Shown here one piece after another: positions 19,403 through 28,021 of a stretch of 64,000 nucleotides of DNA. The position numbers and the translations under genes were made by a program. Positions within the stretch are counted from its first letter, which is position 1. Each line of letters starts with the position of its first letter. A model generated the notes under the pieces. It did not search any database and had not been told where the DNA came from. It saw only the letters and a program-made list of their open reading frames with translations. This stretch comes from Sphingomonas horti. Its GTDB lineage: Bacteria > Pseudomonadota > Alphaproteobacteria > Sphingomonadales > Sphingomonadaceae. The stretch is from NCBI RefSeq assembly GCF_009753715.1, contig NZ_WQMS01000006.1:124001-188000 (forward strand). Direction: 5' to 3'.

Positions 19403-20635
19403 GTGACCGTGCAGAAGCTCAGGGTGGCCCTTGTTTCCGCGTCCGACCCGAGCAGCACGGCGGGCTTTTCCGGCACATTGCTGTCCGCCTATCGCGCGCT
19501 CCAGCCGCAGTTCGAGGCGCTGGTGCCGATCCATGTCGACCTGCTGCTCAAGGTCAGCGCGAAGCTGAGCGGGCTGCGCCGCCGGCTCACCGGGCGTCAC
19601 GCCAATTATTATTTCCACCCGCTGTTTTCGGCGGTCGCGGCCCGCCTGGTCGGCAGGGCCGTTCGTGCCGCCAGGCCCGACGTGATCGTCTGCGTCGCCG
19701 CCTCCTCGGTGCTCTCGCGGCTGAAGACGGACGTGCCGATCGTCTATTGCACCGACGGCACCTTCCAGTCGCTGACGCGGCTTTATCCGAAATGGCGGGG
19801 CCTGCCGCGCTGGAATGTCGAGAACGGCAACACCGCCGAGGCGCGGTCGCTCGATCGCGCCTCGGCGATCGTCGTCTCGTCCAACTGGGCGCGCGATTCG
19901 GCGGTGGACGATTACGGCATCGATCCGGCGAAGATCGCCATCCTTCCCTACGGCCCCAATTTGCGCGCGGACCTGCTGCCGCCGGCCGAGCCGCCGGTCA
20001 TCGGCGACCCGGCGCGGGAGCTGCAGCTGCTCTATGTCGGGCTGGATTGGCAGCGGAAGGGGGGCGACTTCGCGGTCGATGTCGTCCGCCTGCTGAACGA
20101 GATGGGCTGCGCGACCCGCCTTAACCTGGTCGGCCGCGTGCCCGACCGGGTCGCCGCGTTGCCGTTCGTCACCTGGCACGGATCGCTGAACAAGGACGTA
20201 CCCGCAGAGGCCGAGCGGATGGCGGACATCTATCGCCACGCCCACATGTTCATCCTGCCGACGATCGCCGACGCGACGCCGGTCGTGTTCAGCGAAGCAG
20301 CCGCCTTCGCGCTGCCGGCGATCACCTTCGACGTGGGCGGCGTCGCCTCGGCGGTGCCGCATGGCCGCAGCGGGCTGGTGTTCCCGATGGGCACCGACCC
20401 GGCGACCGTCGCGCGCGACATCGCGGACATCGTCGCCCGTGGCGATCGGCTGGCCGCGCTGCGCGCCTCGTCCTATTCCTGGTCTCGCGACGTGGCGAAT
20501 TGGTCGCACTGGGGCGCGGCGGTGGCGGAGCTCGCGCTCGAGGCGTATCGTCGCGCGAGGCCCGGCGAAGCCGTGTCGGGCGAAGACGAGGACGAGAGGC
20601 CGTCGGCCGCGGCTTTCGCGCTGGCCCGAAAATAG
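19403..20635 (+). CDS. GT4-type glycosyltransferase
   Basis: About 410 aa, GT-B fold. The N-terminal Rossmann half begins LRVALVSASDPSSTAGFSG; the acceptor side contains PIVYCTDGTFQSL. The C-terminal half shows LQLLYVGLDWQRKGGDFAVDVV and the nucleotide-sugar motif FILPTIADATPVVFSEAAAFALPAI, an E-x7-E-like arrangement typical of family 4. Donor and acceptor are unknown. GTG 19403 has GGAG six bases upstream; a TTG at 19391 is the alternative. It lies directly after gatA and is followed by FkbM at 17 bp, presumably one transcript. Confidence 0.85.
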   Translation: MTVQKLRVALVSASDPSSTAGFSGTLLSAYRALQPQFEALVPIHVDLLLKVSAKLSGLRRRLTGRHANYYFHPLFSAVAARLVGRAVRAARPDVIVCVAASSVLSRLKTDVPIVYCTDGTFQSLTRLYPKWRGLPRWNVENGNTAEARSLDRASAIVVSSNWARDSAVDDYGIDPAKIAILPYGPNLRADLLPPAEPPVIGDPARELQLLYVGLDWQRKGGDFAVDVVRLLNEMGCATRLNLVGRVPDRVAALPFVTWHGSLNKDVPAEAERMADIYRHAHMFILPTIADATPVVFSEAAAFALPAITFDVGGVASAVPHGRSGLVFPMGTDPATVARDIADIVARGDRLAALRASSYSWSRDVANWSHWGAAVAELALEAYRRARPGEAVSGEDEDERPSAAAFALARK

Positions 20636-20652
20636 CGCCTGAGGGGGAAGAA

Positions 20653-21444
20653 ATGTTCGCAAGCTTCACCAGGCGAGTGGCCCATATTGCGGGCGACCTG
20701 GCGGCCTTCGGCCCCGGCTTCGTCGTCAAGTCCAACCTGGCGAGGCTGCGGCCCGGCACAACCGCGGCGGTCCACGTGCCCGGCATCGGGCCGGTTCATG
20801 TGCGCGGCGGCAACAGCGACGTCGCGGTGCTCCGCCAGGTATTCGGCAAGCATGAATATGATCTGGTCAATCCCGCGGGCATGCGGGCGCGGATCCAGGC
20901 GCGCTACGAGGAAATCCTCGCCGCCGGACGCAAGCCGATCATCGTCGATGCCGGCGCGAACATCGGCGCGTCCGCGCTCTATTTCGAGCAGCAATTCCCT
21001 GCCGCCCGGATCGTCTCGGTGGAGCCGGACCCGGCCAATCTGGAAGTGCTGCGGAAGAATGTCGGCCACCGGCCCAACCATGTGATCATGCCCGCCGCGA
21101 TCGGCTCCAGCCCCGGCTTCGTCAGCCTCAGCGGCACCGATGTGGGCTGGGCCGTGCAGACCGAGCGCGCGGATCAGGGCCTGCCGATCGTCACCATCGA
21201 GGATGCGTTCGCCGCCTCGGGCGGGGACGATCCGCTGCTCGTCAAGATCGATATCGAAGGCTTCGAATCGGACCTGTTCGAGGCCAATTGCGACTGGGTC
21301 GCCAAGCCGTATGCGATCGTGATCGAGCCGCACGACTGGATGCTGCCCGGCAAGATGACCTCGGCCAATTTCCAGAAGGCGCTCAGCACCCAGGCGATGG
21401 AGCTCTACATCAAGGGCGAGAATCTGCTCTACGTCCGCGCCTGA
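20653..21444 (+). CDS. FkbM family methyltransferase
   Basis: 263 aa. SAM-binding motif I is IIVDAGANIGASALYFEQQF, followed by acidic strand-2 end IVSVEPDPANLEVL. The FkbM C-terminal block PLLVKIDIEGFESDLFE is also clear. FkbM enzymes O-methylate sugars or polyketides, and in glycan clusters they usually cap or decorate sugars. A GAGGGGG ribosome site precedes ATG 20653. The pairing with a GT4 upstream and a convergent GT2 downstream suggests cell-surface glycan modification; the acceptor is not identifiable. Confidence 0.88.
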   Translation: MFASFTRRVAHIAGDLAAFGPGFVVKSNLARLRPGTTAAVHVPGIGPVHVRGGNSDVAVLRQVFGKHEYDLVNPAGMRARIQARYEEILAAGRKPIIVDAGANIGASALYFEQQFPAARIVSVEPDPANLEVLRKNVGHRPNHVIMPAAIGSSPGFVSLSGTDVGWAVQTERADQGLPIVTIEDAFAASGGDDPLLVKIDIEGFESDLFEANCDWVAKPYAIVIEPHDWMLPGKMTSANFQKALSTQAMELYIKGENLLYVRA

Positions 21445-21452
21445 CGACGATC

Positions 21453-22415
21453 TCAGGCGCCCGGCGGCCGCAGTCCCAGATAGGCCAGCCGCTTCACTTC
21501 GCGGCGGCCGCGCGTCACCGTGTCCAGGATCAGCCCGCACGACAGGCTGACGATGCCGAGCAGCACCAGGCCGGTCGACAGCACCGCGGTCGGCAGGCGC
21601 GGGACCAGGCCGGTCTTCAGATACGTCGCGAACAGGTCCAGCGACAGGCCCAGCGCGAGCGCCATGAACAGCACCGAGACCAGGCCGAAAAAGGCAATCG
21701 GCTTCTCGATCCGATAAAGGTTCAGGATCAGCCGCAGGATGCGCCAGCCGTCGCGATAGGTGGAAAGCTTCGATTCCGATCCCTCCGGCCGCGCGGCATA
21801 GCTGGTCGGCACTTCGGCGACCGGCATCTTCAGCTCCAGCGCGTGAACGCTGATCTCGGTCTCGATCTCGAAGCCTTCGGACAGCGCCGGGAAGGACTTC
21901 ACGAAGCGGTTCGAGAACACCCGGTAGCCGGACAGGATATCGCTGAAGGTCTGGCCGAAAATCCAGGTGACGCAGCCGGTCAGCATCCGGTTGCCGAAGC
22001 GGTGCCCGCGCCGATAGGCTTCTTGCGCGTCGCTCTCGCGGGTGCCGACGACCATGTCGAGCTGCTCGGCCACCAGCCGCTCGATCATCGCCGGGGCTGC
22101 GGTCGCGTCATAGGTCGCGTCGCCGTCGGCCAGCACATAGATGTCGGCTTCCACGTCTGCGAACATGCGGCGGACGACATTGCCCTTGCCTTGGGTCCGT
22201 TCCGTGCGGACGACGGCCCCCGCCTCGCCCGCGACGCGGACCGTGTCGTCCTTCGAATTATTGTCGTAGACATAGATCGTCGCGTTCGGCAGCGCGCGCC
22301 GGAATCCGTTGACCGTCTGGGCGATCGCCTTGGCTTCGTTATAGCAGGGCAGCAGCACCGCCACCCGCGCGCGCGTCTGCGCCTCGTTTGCCGCCAGCCG
22401 TTCGACCATGTTCAT
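21453..22415 (-). CDS. GT2 family membrane glycosyltransferase (polyprenyl-phosphate-type)
   Basis: About 320 aa. GT-A fold: ARVAVLLPCYNEAKAIAQ, VYDNNSKDDTVRVA, VLADGDATYDA (DxD) and the FSDILSGYRVFSNRFVKSFP segment seen in dolichyl/undecaprenyl-phosphate sugar transferases. Two C-terminal hydrophobic stretches (IAFFGLVSVLFMALALGL and VLSTGLVLLGIVSLSCGL) anchor it in the inner membrane, as in GtrB-like enzymes. ATG 22415 has a GGGAG ribosome site; ATG 22409 is an internal alternative. It is convergent with FkbM and divergent from gatB, with repeat D1 in the shared upstream region. Confidence 0.88.
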   Translation of the reverse strand: MNMVERLAANEAQTRARVAVLLPCYNEAKAIAQTVNGFRRALPNATIYVYDNNSKDDTVRVAGEAGAVVRTERTQGKGNVVRRMFADVEADIYVLADGDATYDATAAPAMIERLVAEQLDMVVGTRESDAQEAYRRGHRFGNRMLTGCVTWIFGQTFSDILSGYRVFSNRFVKSFPALSEGFEIETEISVHALELKMPVAEVPTSYAARPEGSESKLSTYRDGWRILRLILNLYRIEKPIAFFGLVSVLFMALALGLSLDLFATYLKTGLVPRLPTAVLSTGLVLLGIVSLSCGLILDTVTRGRREVKRLAYLGLRPPGA

Positions 22416-22423
22416 ACGCTCCC

Positions 22424-22497
22424 ATACTCGCTCGTCCCGAGCGTAGTCGAGGGGCGCTTCTCCGACGCTTTGCCGCCGCTCCTCGGCTTCGCTCGGA
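22424..22497 (+). repeat. Family D inverted repeat, copy D1
   Basis: Left arm CGCTCGTCCCGAGCGTAGTC(GAGG) and imperfect right arm CCTCGGCTTCGCTCGGAACG(AGCG) around a ~25-bp centre. It occupies over half of the 133-bp divergent gap between the GT2 gene and gatB, so any promoters there must overlap or abut it. Confidence 0.75.
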
Positions 22498-22548
22498 ACG
22501 AGCGGAACGGGGTTGCAATGCTTGCCGTCCGTGGCGAAGGAGGCGCGC

Positions 22549-24033
22549 ATGGCAACCGCAGCAACCAGCAGCTACCGCATCCAGGGCGCGACCGGCGAAT
22601 GGGAAGTCGTGATCGGCCTTGAGGTCCATGCCCAGATCACCGCGTCCAAGGCCAAGCTCTTTTCCGGCGCGGCGACCGCGTTCGGGGCCGAGCCCAATGC
22701 GCAGGTGTCGCTGATCGACGCCGCGATGCCGGGAATGCTGCCGGTGCCGAACCGCGAGTGCATCCGCCAGGCGGTGCGCACCGGCATGGCGCTCGATGCG
22801 CGGATCAACCGCTGGTCGCGGTTCGACCGCAAGAATTACTTCTACGCCGACCTGCCGCAGGGATACCAGATTTCGCAGCTCTACCATCCGCTCGTCGGCG
22901 AAGGCGCGGTCACGATCGAGCCGGCCGAGGGCGAGGAAAAAACCATCGGCATAGAGCGAATCCATGTCGAGCAGGACGCCGGCAAGCTGATGCATGACCA
23001 GCATCCGACCCGTTCGTATGTCGACCTCAACCGATCGGGCGTCGCGCTGATGGAGATCGTGTCGCGGCCCGATATGCGCTCGCCGGCCGAAGCCGGGGCT
23101 TACCTGCGCAAGCTCCGCTCGATCCTGCGCTATGTCGGCAGCTGCGACGGCAATATGGAAGAAGGCTCGATGCGCGCCGACGTGAACGTGTCGGTGAGGA
23201 AGCCGGGCGAGGAATTCGGCACCCGCACCGAGACCAAGAACGTCAACTCGGTCCGCTTCGTGATGGCGGCGATCGAGCATGAGGCGAACCGTCAGGTCGA
23301 CGTGCTGGAAAGCGGCGGCCGCATCGTGCAGGAAACGCGGCTGTTCGATCCGGACAAAGGCGAGACGCGGTCGATGCGCTCGAAGGAAGACGCGCACGAT
23401 TATCGCTATTTCCCCGATCCCGACCTGCTGCCGCTGGAGCTGGACGAGGAATTCATCGCCGAGTGCCGCGCGAGTCTCCCCGAGCTGCCGGACGCCAAGC
23501 GACGGCGCTATGAAAGCGAACTCGGCATCAGCGCCTACAATGCCGCTGTCCTGACCGCCGAGGTGGAGACCGCGCGCTGGTTCGAGGCGCTGCTGGCCGC
23601 CGGCGGCGACAGAGTGACGGCCAAGGCCGCGTCTAATTGGGTCATCTCCGACTTGTTCGGCGCGCTCAATCGCCTCGGCCTGTCGGTCGACGAAAGCCCG
23701 GTCGGCCCGGAACAGGGCGCCGAGCTGCTGGCGCTGGTCGCGGACGGCACGCTGTCGGGCACGCTTGCCAAGCAGGTGTTCGAGATCATGCTGGAAACGC
23801 GCGAGGATCCGGCCGCCATCGTCGAGGCGCGCGGCCTCAAGCAGACCAGCGACACCGGCGCGATCGAGGCGGAAATCGCCAAGGTCCTCGCAGCCAATGC
23901 CGACAAGGTCGAGCAGTACAAGGCCGGCAAGCAGGCCCTGTTCGGCTTCTTCGTCGGCCAGACGATGAAGGCAATGGGCGGCAAGGCCAACCCGCAGGTC
24001 GTCAATGAACTGCTGAAGAAGGCGCTGGGCTAA
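22549..24033 (+). CDS. gatB: Asp/Glu-tRNA amidotransferase subunit B
   Basis: 494 aa tRNA-binding/kinase subunit of GatCAB. Family motifs: [74 protein letters not shown], a [12 protein letters not shown] segment and the C-terminal YqeY-like tail ending [15 protein letters not shown]. The ATG at 22549 has a near-ideal AAGGAGG at 22537-22543. gatB is detached from gatCA by three unrelated genes and therefore needs its own promoter. Its last four bases overlap the end of the convergent parE-like toxin gene. Confidence 0.97.
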   Translation: MATAATSSYRIQGATGEWEVVIGLEVHAQITASKAKLFSGAATAFGAEPNAQVSLIDAAMPGMLPVPNRECIRQAVRTGMALDARINRWSRFDRKNYFYADLPQGYQISQLYHPLVGEGAVTIEPAEGEEKTIGIERIHVEQDAGKLMHDQHPTRSYVDLNRSGVALMEIVSRPDMRSPAEAGAYLRKLRSILRYVGSCDGNMEEGSMRADVNVSVRKPGEEFGTRTETKNVNSVRFVMAAIEHEANRQVDVLESGGRIVQETRLFDPDKGETRSMRSKEDAHDYRYFPDPDLLPLELDEEFIAECRASLPELPDAKRRRYESELGISAYNAAVLTAEVETARWFEALLAAGGDRVTAKAASNWVISDLFGALNRLGLSVDESPVGPEQGAELLALVADGTLSGTLAKQVFEIMLETREDPAAIVEARGLKQTSDTGAIEAEIAKVLAANADKVEQYKAGKQALFGFFVGQTMKAMGGKANPQVVNELLKKALG

Positions 24034-24335
24034 CCCTGGTCGTTCGCGAACTGGGCGGCAATATCGCGCGCTGTGCGGATCAGGCGCAGGATCAGGACTC
24101 GTTCCTTTTCGACGCGATAGACGATGAGGATCCGACGCTCGAACGTGATCGTCCGTAAGCCCCATTCGATGTCGTTTCTTGGGGTCCCATGACGCGGAAA
24201 ATCCGACAGCTTGAGGCATGAAGCGCGCAGTCGAGCGAGATAGACTTCAGCCGTTGCACGGCCGGCTCGTTCTGCGATCCAGATGCCGAGTTCGCTCAAA
24301 TCGTCGCTGGCATCCTCCGAGAAACTGACCTTCAA
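24030..24335 (-). CDS. parE: ParE/RelE-family toxin
   Basis: 101 aa. ParE/RelE fold: N-terminal [23 protein letters not shown], a helix-rich stretch and the C-terminal strands [32 protein letters not shown], with the conserved Arg residues. ParE toxins usually target DNA gyrase, RelE toxins mRNA on the ribosome; the ParD-like partner favours ParE. The ATG overlaps the antitoxin stop, and the 3' end overlaps gatB by four bases. Confidence 0.85.
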   Translation of the reverse strand: MKVSFSEDASDDLSELGIWIAERAGRATAEVYLARLRASCLKLSDFPRHGTPRNDIEWGLRTITFERRILIVYRVEKERVLILRLIRTARDIAAQFANDQG

Positions 24336-24601
24336 TCCAGGCCATCCCGTTCCGCCAATCTCGCATAGGCGCGCTGGAACGCTTCTTCCATCGGGATCGG
24401 AGGCCGCGGGTCGGCAAGCGCTTCCGCCACTTTCGCCTTGATCAGCTCGTCGAGCGCGGCTTCCTCGCGTTCCAGGGCGCGGAGGCCCGCGCGCATGACT
24501 TCGCTGACCGAGGCGTAGCGGCCTTCTTCAACGAGCCGCCGCGCGAGACCGCCCAACCTGCCAAGCGTAACGGTGACGGGTTTTTCCGCAGCGACTGGCA
24601 T
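24332..24601 (-). CDS. parD: ParD-like ribbon-helix-helix antitoxin
   Basis: 89 aa. N-terminal RHH-type DNA-binding segment (KPVTVTLGRLGGLARRLVEEGRYASVSEVMRAGLRALEREE, shown in family form) followed by an acidic/hydrophobic toxin-binding tail ([21 protein letters not shown]). The gene precedes its toxin with an overlapping ATGA, the usual order for ParDE modules. A perfect inverted repeat lies 11 bases upstream of the start and is the likely autoregulatory operator. Confidence 0.85.
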   Translation of the reverse strand: MPVAAEKPVTVTLGRLGGLARRLVEEGRYASVSEVMRAGLRALEREEAALDELIKAKVAEALADPRPPIPMEEAFQRAYARLAERDGLD

Positions 24602-24612
24602 GGGACCTCCTA

Positions 24613-24627
24613 TATGATTTCATCATA
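24613..24627 (-). promoter_or_regulatory. Candidate operator of the parDE pair
   Basis: TATGAT-TTC-ATCATA, perfect 6-bp arms with a 3-bp spacer, in an AT-rich patch just upstream of the antitoxin start. Short palindromes in this position are typical RHH antitoxin operators. Confidence 0.6.
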
Positions 24628-24645
24628 GTCGCTGCGCCAGCGGGT

Positions 24646-25653
24646 TCAAGCGGAGACAACGGAAGCGAGCTCCGCCGGGCGCAGCTCCCGCGCGAGCTGG
24701 TCCATCCGGCATTGCTTCGGCGCCTTGTCCGGACGCCAGCGCAGGAAGCGGGTGGCGTGGCGGAAGCGCTGGCCGGTCACCTGGTCGTACTTGACCTCCG
24801 CGATCAGCTCCCAGCGCAGCGGCTGCCATTCGCCGGAGCGTTCGGTCGACCAGCGGCTCGGGCCGCCGGGCGCGTCGCCGGTGAAGCCGGGCGGTCCCAC
24901 CATGTCTTCCAGCTGTTTCGTCAGCGCCGCCTTGTCGCCCGGCGGCAGGCAGAAGCCGACATGGTCGAGCCTGTCCTGCTCGTCGAACAGGCCGAGCAGC
25001 AGCGAGCCGACCTCGTTCTTGCCGGACGCATAGCGGAAGCCGCCGACCACGCAGTCGGCGGAGCGGATCTGCTTCACTTTCAGCATCGCCCGTTCGCCCG
25101 GCTGGTACGGCTCATCCAGTCGCTTGGCGACCACACCGTCCAGCGCGCCGCCGGTGCTGGCGAGCCACGCCTCGGCCTGCGCGCGATCGGTCGTCGCCGG
25201 CGACAGCAGCAGCGACGCCGAACCGTGCTTCGAGTGGAATCGCTCCAGCTTCTTGCGCCGGGCGGACAGAGGCTCCGCCGCCAGCATGTCGCCGTCCAGC
25301 GCCAGCAGGTCGAACAGCATATACTGTGCCGGAGTCTCGGCGGCGAGCTTGCGCACGCGGCTCTCGGCCGGATGCAGCCGCAGTTGCAGCGCCTCGAACG
25401 AGAGGCAGTCGCCGACCGGAATGATCAGCTCGCCGTCGAGGATGAAGCGATCGGCCTTCAGCGCGGTCAGCATCGCCACGACTTCGGGGAAGTAGCGGCC
25501 GAGCGGCTTGCCGGACTTGGAGATCAGCTGGACGTCGCCGCCATCGCGCACAGCGATGCAGCGGAACCCGTCCCATTTCGGCTCGAACTGCCATCCGGGG
25601 CCGGCCGGCAGGGCTTCGACCAGCTTCGCTTCCATCGGGGCAAGGGCGCGCAT
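24646..25653 (-). CDS. ATP-dependent DNA ligase (LigC-type, stand-alone)
   Basis: 335 aa. Nucleotidyltransferase motif I is FEPKWDGFRCIAV with the AMP-accepting Lys26. Motif III/IIIa lies around ILDGELIIP and QYMLFDLLALDG, motif IV at GALDGVVAKRLDEPY and motif V at MLKVKQIRSADCVVGG, followed by an OB-fold domain. It lacks the primase and nuclease domains of full LigD and no ku gene is nearby, so it is a stand-alone LigC-like ligase, probably for repair. MRALAPMEAK gives two possible starts (Met1 or Met7). It follows glpX with a complete family A repeat between them. Confidence 0.9.
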   Translation of the reverse strand: MRALAPMEAKLVEALPAGPGWQFEPKWDGFRCIAVRDGGDVQLISKSGKPLGRYFPEVVAMLTALKADRFILDGELIIPVGDCLSFEALQLRLHPAESRVRKLAAETPAQYMLFDLLALDGDMLAAEPLSARRKKLERFHSKHGSASLLLSPATTDRAQAEAWLASTGGALDGVVAKRLDEPYQPGERAMLKVKQIRSADCVVGGFRYASGKNEVGSLLLGLFDEQDRLDHVGFCLPPGDKAALTKQLEDMVGPPGFTGDAPGGPSRWSTERSGEWQPLRWELIAEVKYDQVTGQRFRHATRFLRWRPDKAPKQCRMDQLARELRPAELASVVSA

Positions 25654-25680
25654 GGAAGCGGGAACGCACGAAGTCCTAAA

Positions 25681-25833
25681 TCCTCCCTCGCTTGCGAGGG
25701 GAGGGGGACCGCGCGAAGCGCGGTGGAGGGGCCCGGAGCGAAGCGGAGGGTGGCTTCCGTCGGCTCCGCCGCCGGCCCCTCCACCACTCGCCTCCGGCGA
25801 GCGTTCCCCCTCCCCGAGCCAGCTCGGGGAGGA
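25681..25833 (+). repeat. Family A palindromic repeat, copy A4
   Basis: Complete element: TCCTCCCTCG hairpin, GGGGGACC, GCGCGAAGCGCG hairpin, GGTGGAGGGGCC, centre, GGCCCCTCCACC, a CTCGCC-TCC-GGCGAG hairpin, CCCCCTCCCC, and a terminal hairpin ending GGGGAGGATTT. It fills the gap between the ligase gene and glpX; its terminal Ts overlap the glpX stop codon. Confidence 0.9.
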
Positions 25834-25834
25834 T

Positions 25835-26800
25835 TTAGAATGCCTTGTGATGCTCCGCCTTGACCCAGCGGACGGTACCGGTGCTGGCGCGCATGACGAC
25901 GCTTTCGGTGGTCATCATGCCGCCCTTGCGGCGCTTGACGCCTTCGAGCAGCGAACCGTCGGTGACGCCGGTCGCCGCGAAGATGCAGTCGCCCTGGGCG
26001 AGCTCTGTCAGATCATAGACCTTGTTCAGGTCCTCGATGCCCCATTTCCGCGCGCGGGCGCGTTCGTCGTCGTTGCGGAACAGGAGCCGCCCTTTGAACT
26101 GGCCACCGACGCAGCGCAGCGCCGCCGCCGCCAGCACACCCTCCGGCGCGCCGCCCGATCCCATATAGACGTCGATCGTCGTGTCGGGATTGGTGGTCGC
26201 GATCACGCCCGCCACGTCGCCGTCCGGGATCAGCATGATGCCGCAGCCGACCGCGCGCAGCTCAGCGATCAGCTTCTCGTGGCGCGGCCGGTCGAGCACG
26301 CACGCGATGACCTCGTTCGGCTTGACGCCCTTGGCGGCGGCGATCGCGCGGACATTGTCGGCCGGGCTCTTGTCAAGGTCGATCACGCCGTCGGGATAGC
26401 CGGGGCCGACCGCGATTTTTTCCATGTACACGTCGGGCGCGTTCAGCAGGCAGCCCTTCTCCGCGATCGCCAGCACCGCAAGCGCGTTCGGGCCGGCCTT
26501 GGCGGTGATCGTGGTGCCTTCCAGCGGATCGAGCGCGATGTCGATCGCCGGGCCAGTGCCGGAGCCGACCTTCTCGCCGATATAGAGCATCGGCGCTTCG
26601 TCGCGCTCGCCCTCGCCGATCACGACGGTGCCTTCGATGTCGAGCGTATTGAGCGCGGCGCGCATCGCCTCGACGGCAGCGGCGTCCGCTTCCTTTTCGT
26701 TGCCCCGGCCGATCAGCTTCGACGCGGCGATTGCCGCCGCCTCGGTCACGCGGACCATCTCCAGCACCAGCACGCGATCGAGATTGTGGCTAGCCGTCAT
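25835..26800 (-). CDS. glpX: Class II fructose-1,6-bisphosphatase
   Basis: 321 aa GlpX-type phosphatase, converting fructose-1,6-bisphosphate to fructose-6-phosphate in gluconeogenesis. Motifs: GRGNEKEADAAAVEAMR, VVIGEGERDEAPMLYIGE (metal ligands), DIALDPLEGTTITAKAGPNA and GSGGAPEGVLAAAALRCVGG. ATG 26800 is preceded by GGGAGAG. Two bases of the TAA stop lie in the terminal TTT of repeat A4. Neighbours on the same strand (FAD oxidoreductase upstream, ligase downstream) are not obviously related in function. Confidence 0.95.
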   Translation of the reverse strand: MTASHNLDRVLVLEMVRVTEAAAIAASKLIGRGNEKEADAAAVEAMRAALNTLDIEGTVVIGEGERDEAPMLYIGEKVGSGTGPAIDIALDPLEGTTITAKAGPNALAVLAIAEKGCLLNAPDVYMEKIAVGPGYPDGVIDLDKSPADNVRAIAAAKGVKPNEVIACVLDRPRHEKLIAELRAVGCGIMLIPDGDVAGVIATTNPDTTIDVYMGSGGAPEGVLAAAALRCVGGQFKGRLLFRNDDERARARKWGIEDLNKVYDLTELAQGDCIFAATGVTDGSLLEGVKRRKGGMMTTESVVMRASTGTVRWVKAEHHKAF

Positions 26801-26849
26801 TGAAATCGTCTCTCCCTGAACCTGGCGCGGCGATAGGGGAGCGGGACTA

Positions 26850-27983
26850 TTATGTCGAGAAGGCCGGCAGCCGTTCGGGCCTGATCTGCTCCGGCACCAG
26901 GCCCGCGGCGGCGAGCGCGTCCGGCCATGCCGCGCCGAGCGCCAGCGCCTCGGCAATCTCCGCCATTGCCGGCGCCGTCTGCAGCCCGTATCCGCCCTGG
27001 CCCGCCAGCCAGAAGAAGCCGTCCGCATCGGGCGCATAGCCGGCGACCGGCACGCGGTCGGCGGCGAAAGTGCGCAGGCCGGCCCAGCGGTGGGTGATGC
27101 GGCGGACTTCCAGCGTCGTGAACTCGCTCACCCGGTGCGCGGCGACGGCCATGTCGAGCTCGTCGGGCTGGGCATCGCCCGGATCGTCCGGATTCTCGTC
27201 GACCGGCGAGGCGAGGAGGCGACCGGAATCGGGCATCATGTACATATAGTCGACGGCGGTCTTCACGAACGGCCAATCCCGCACGTCCATTTCCGCCGGC
27301 GGGTCGAAGACGATGATCGTCCGGCGGAGCGGCGTCAGGCCGAGCGGGCGGACGCCGGCCATTTCGGCGACGCGGTCGGCCCAGGCTCCGGCGGCATTGA
27401 CCAGCACCGGCGCTTCGTAGGTCTCGCCGCTCTCGGCCTGCACCCGCCAGCGTGGGCCGATCGCCACGGCGCGGGCGCCGGTGACGACCTCGCCGCCCGC
27501 GGCACGGATCGTCCGCGCGAATCCCTGCAGGAGCGCGTGCGGATCGAGCTTCAGCCCCTCGCGATGCACGAAGGCGGCGACCACGGCGTCGGGCGCCCAG
27601 CGCAGTGCCGGGCAATAATGCGCGGCCGCTTGCGCATCGAGCCGCTCGACCGCGTCGGCATGGGCGCGGGTAATCCGCTCCAGCTCGTCGAGCGCGGGCA
27701 GCATCGCCTGGTTGGCGATGAACAGCGCCGGCCGGACCGCGGCGAGCGCGTCGAAGCCGTCTGGAGGGGACTGGAAGAATGCGCGGCTATAGGCGGTGAG
27801 CGCGCGGACCGTCGCGCCGCCGATGCCGAAGTGCGAAAAGGTCACGCTGCGCCCGGAGCTGTGATAGCCGACGGCATCCTCCGCCTCGATCAGCACGACC
27901 TTGCCGTGCTGCGCGAGCCGGGCGCCGACGGACAGCCCGGCGACGCCGCCGCCGATGATCAGGAAATCCGCAGTCTTGGTCAT
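26850..27983 (-). CDS. FAD-dependent oxidoreductase (DAO/DadA-like), paralogue of 14153-15232
   Basis: 377 aa. N-terminal FLIIGGGVAGLSVGARLA dinucleotide fold with VVLIEAEDAVGYHSSGRS, a central NAAGAWADRVAEM and the C-terminal HRWAGLRTFAADRVPVAGYA and FFWLAGQGGYGLQTAPA. All these blocks are shared with the 359-aa enzyme at 14 kb, so they are paralogues that have diverged mainly in the substrate domain. Likely an amino-acid or amine oxidoreductase; the substrate is unknown. It lies 38 bases after the ArsR-type regulator and may be co-transcribed with it. Confidence 0.88.
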   Translation of the reverse strand: MTKTADFLIIGGGVAGLSVGARLAQHGKVVLIEAEDAVGYHSSGRSVTFSHFGIGGATVRALTAYSRAFFQSPPDGFDALAAVRPALFIANQAMLPALDELERITRAHADAVERLDAQAAAHYCPALRWAPDAVVAAFVHREGLKLDPHALLQGFARTIRAAGGEVVTGARAVAIGPRWRVQAESGETYEAPVLVNAAGAWADRVAEMAGVRPLGLTPLRRTIIVFDPPAEMDVRDWPFVKTAVDYMYMMPDSGRLLASPVDENPDDPGDAQPDELDMAVAAHRVSEFTTLEVRRITHRWAGLRTFAADRVPVAGYAPDADGFFWLAGQGGYGLQTAPAMAEIAEALALGAAWPDALAAAGLVPEQIRPERLPAFST

Positions 27984-28021
27984 TTGTAGCGTCGTAGAGG
28001 GGAAGGTCGGGCTTCGACAAG

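Noticed and set aside
19403-22415. Recently transferred glycan island
   Set aside because: Codon choice matches the neighbours and no mobile gene flanks it; only repeat D1 is adjacent.
24646-25653. LigD/Ku end-joining system
   Set aside because: The protein has only the ligase and OB domains and no ku gene is nearby.
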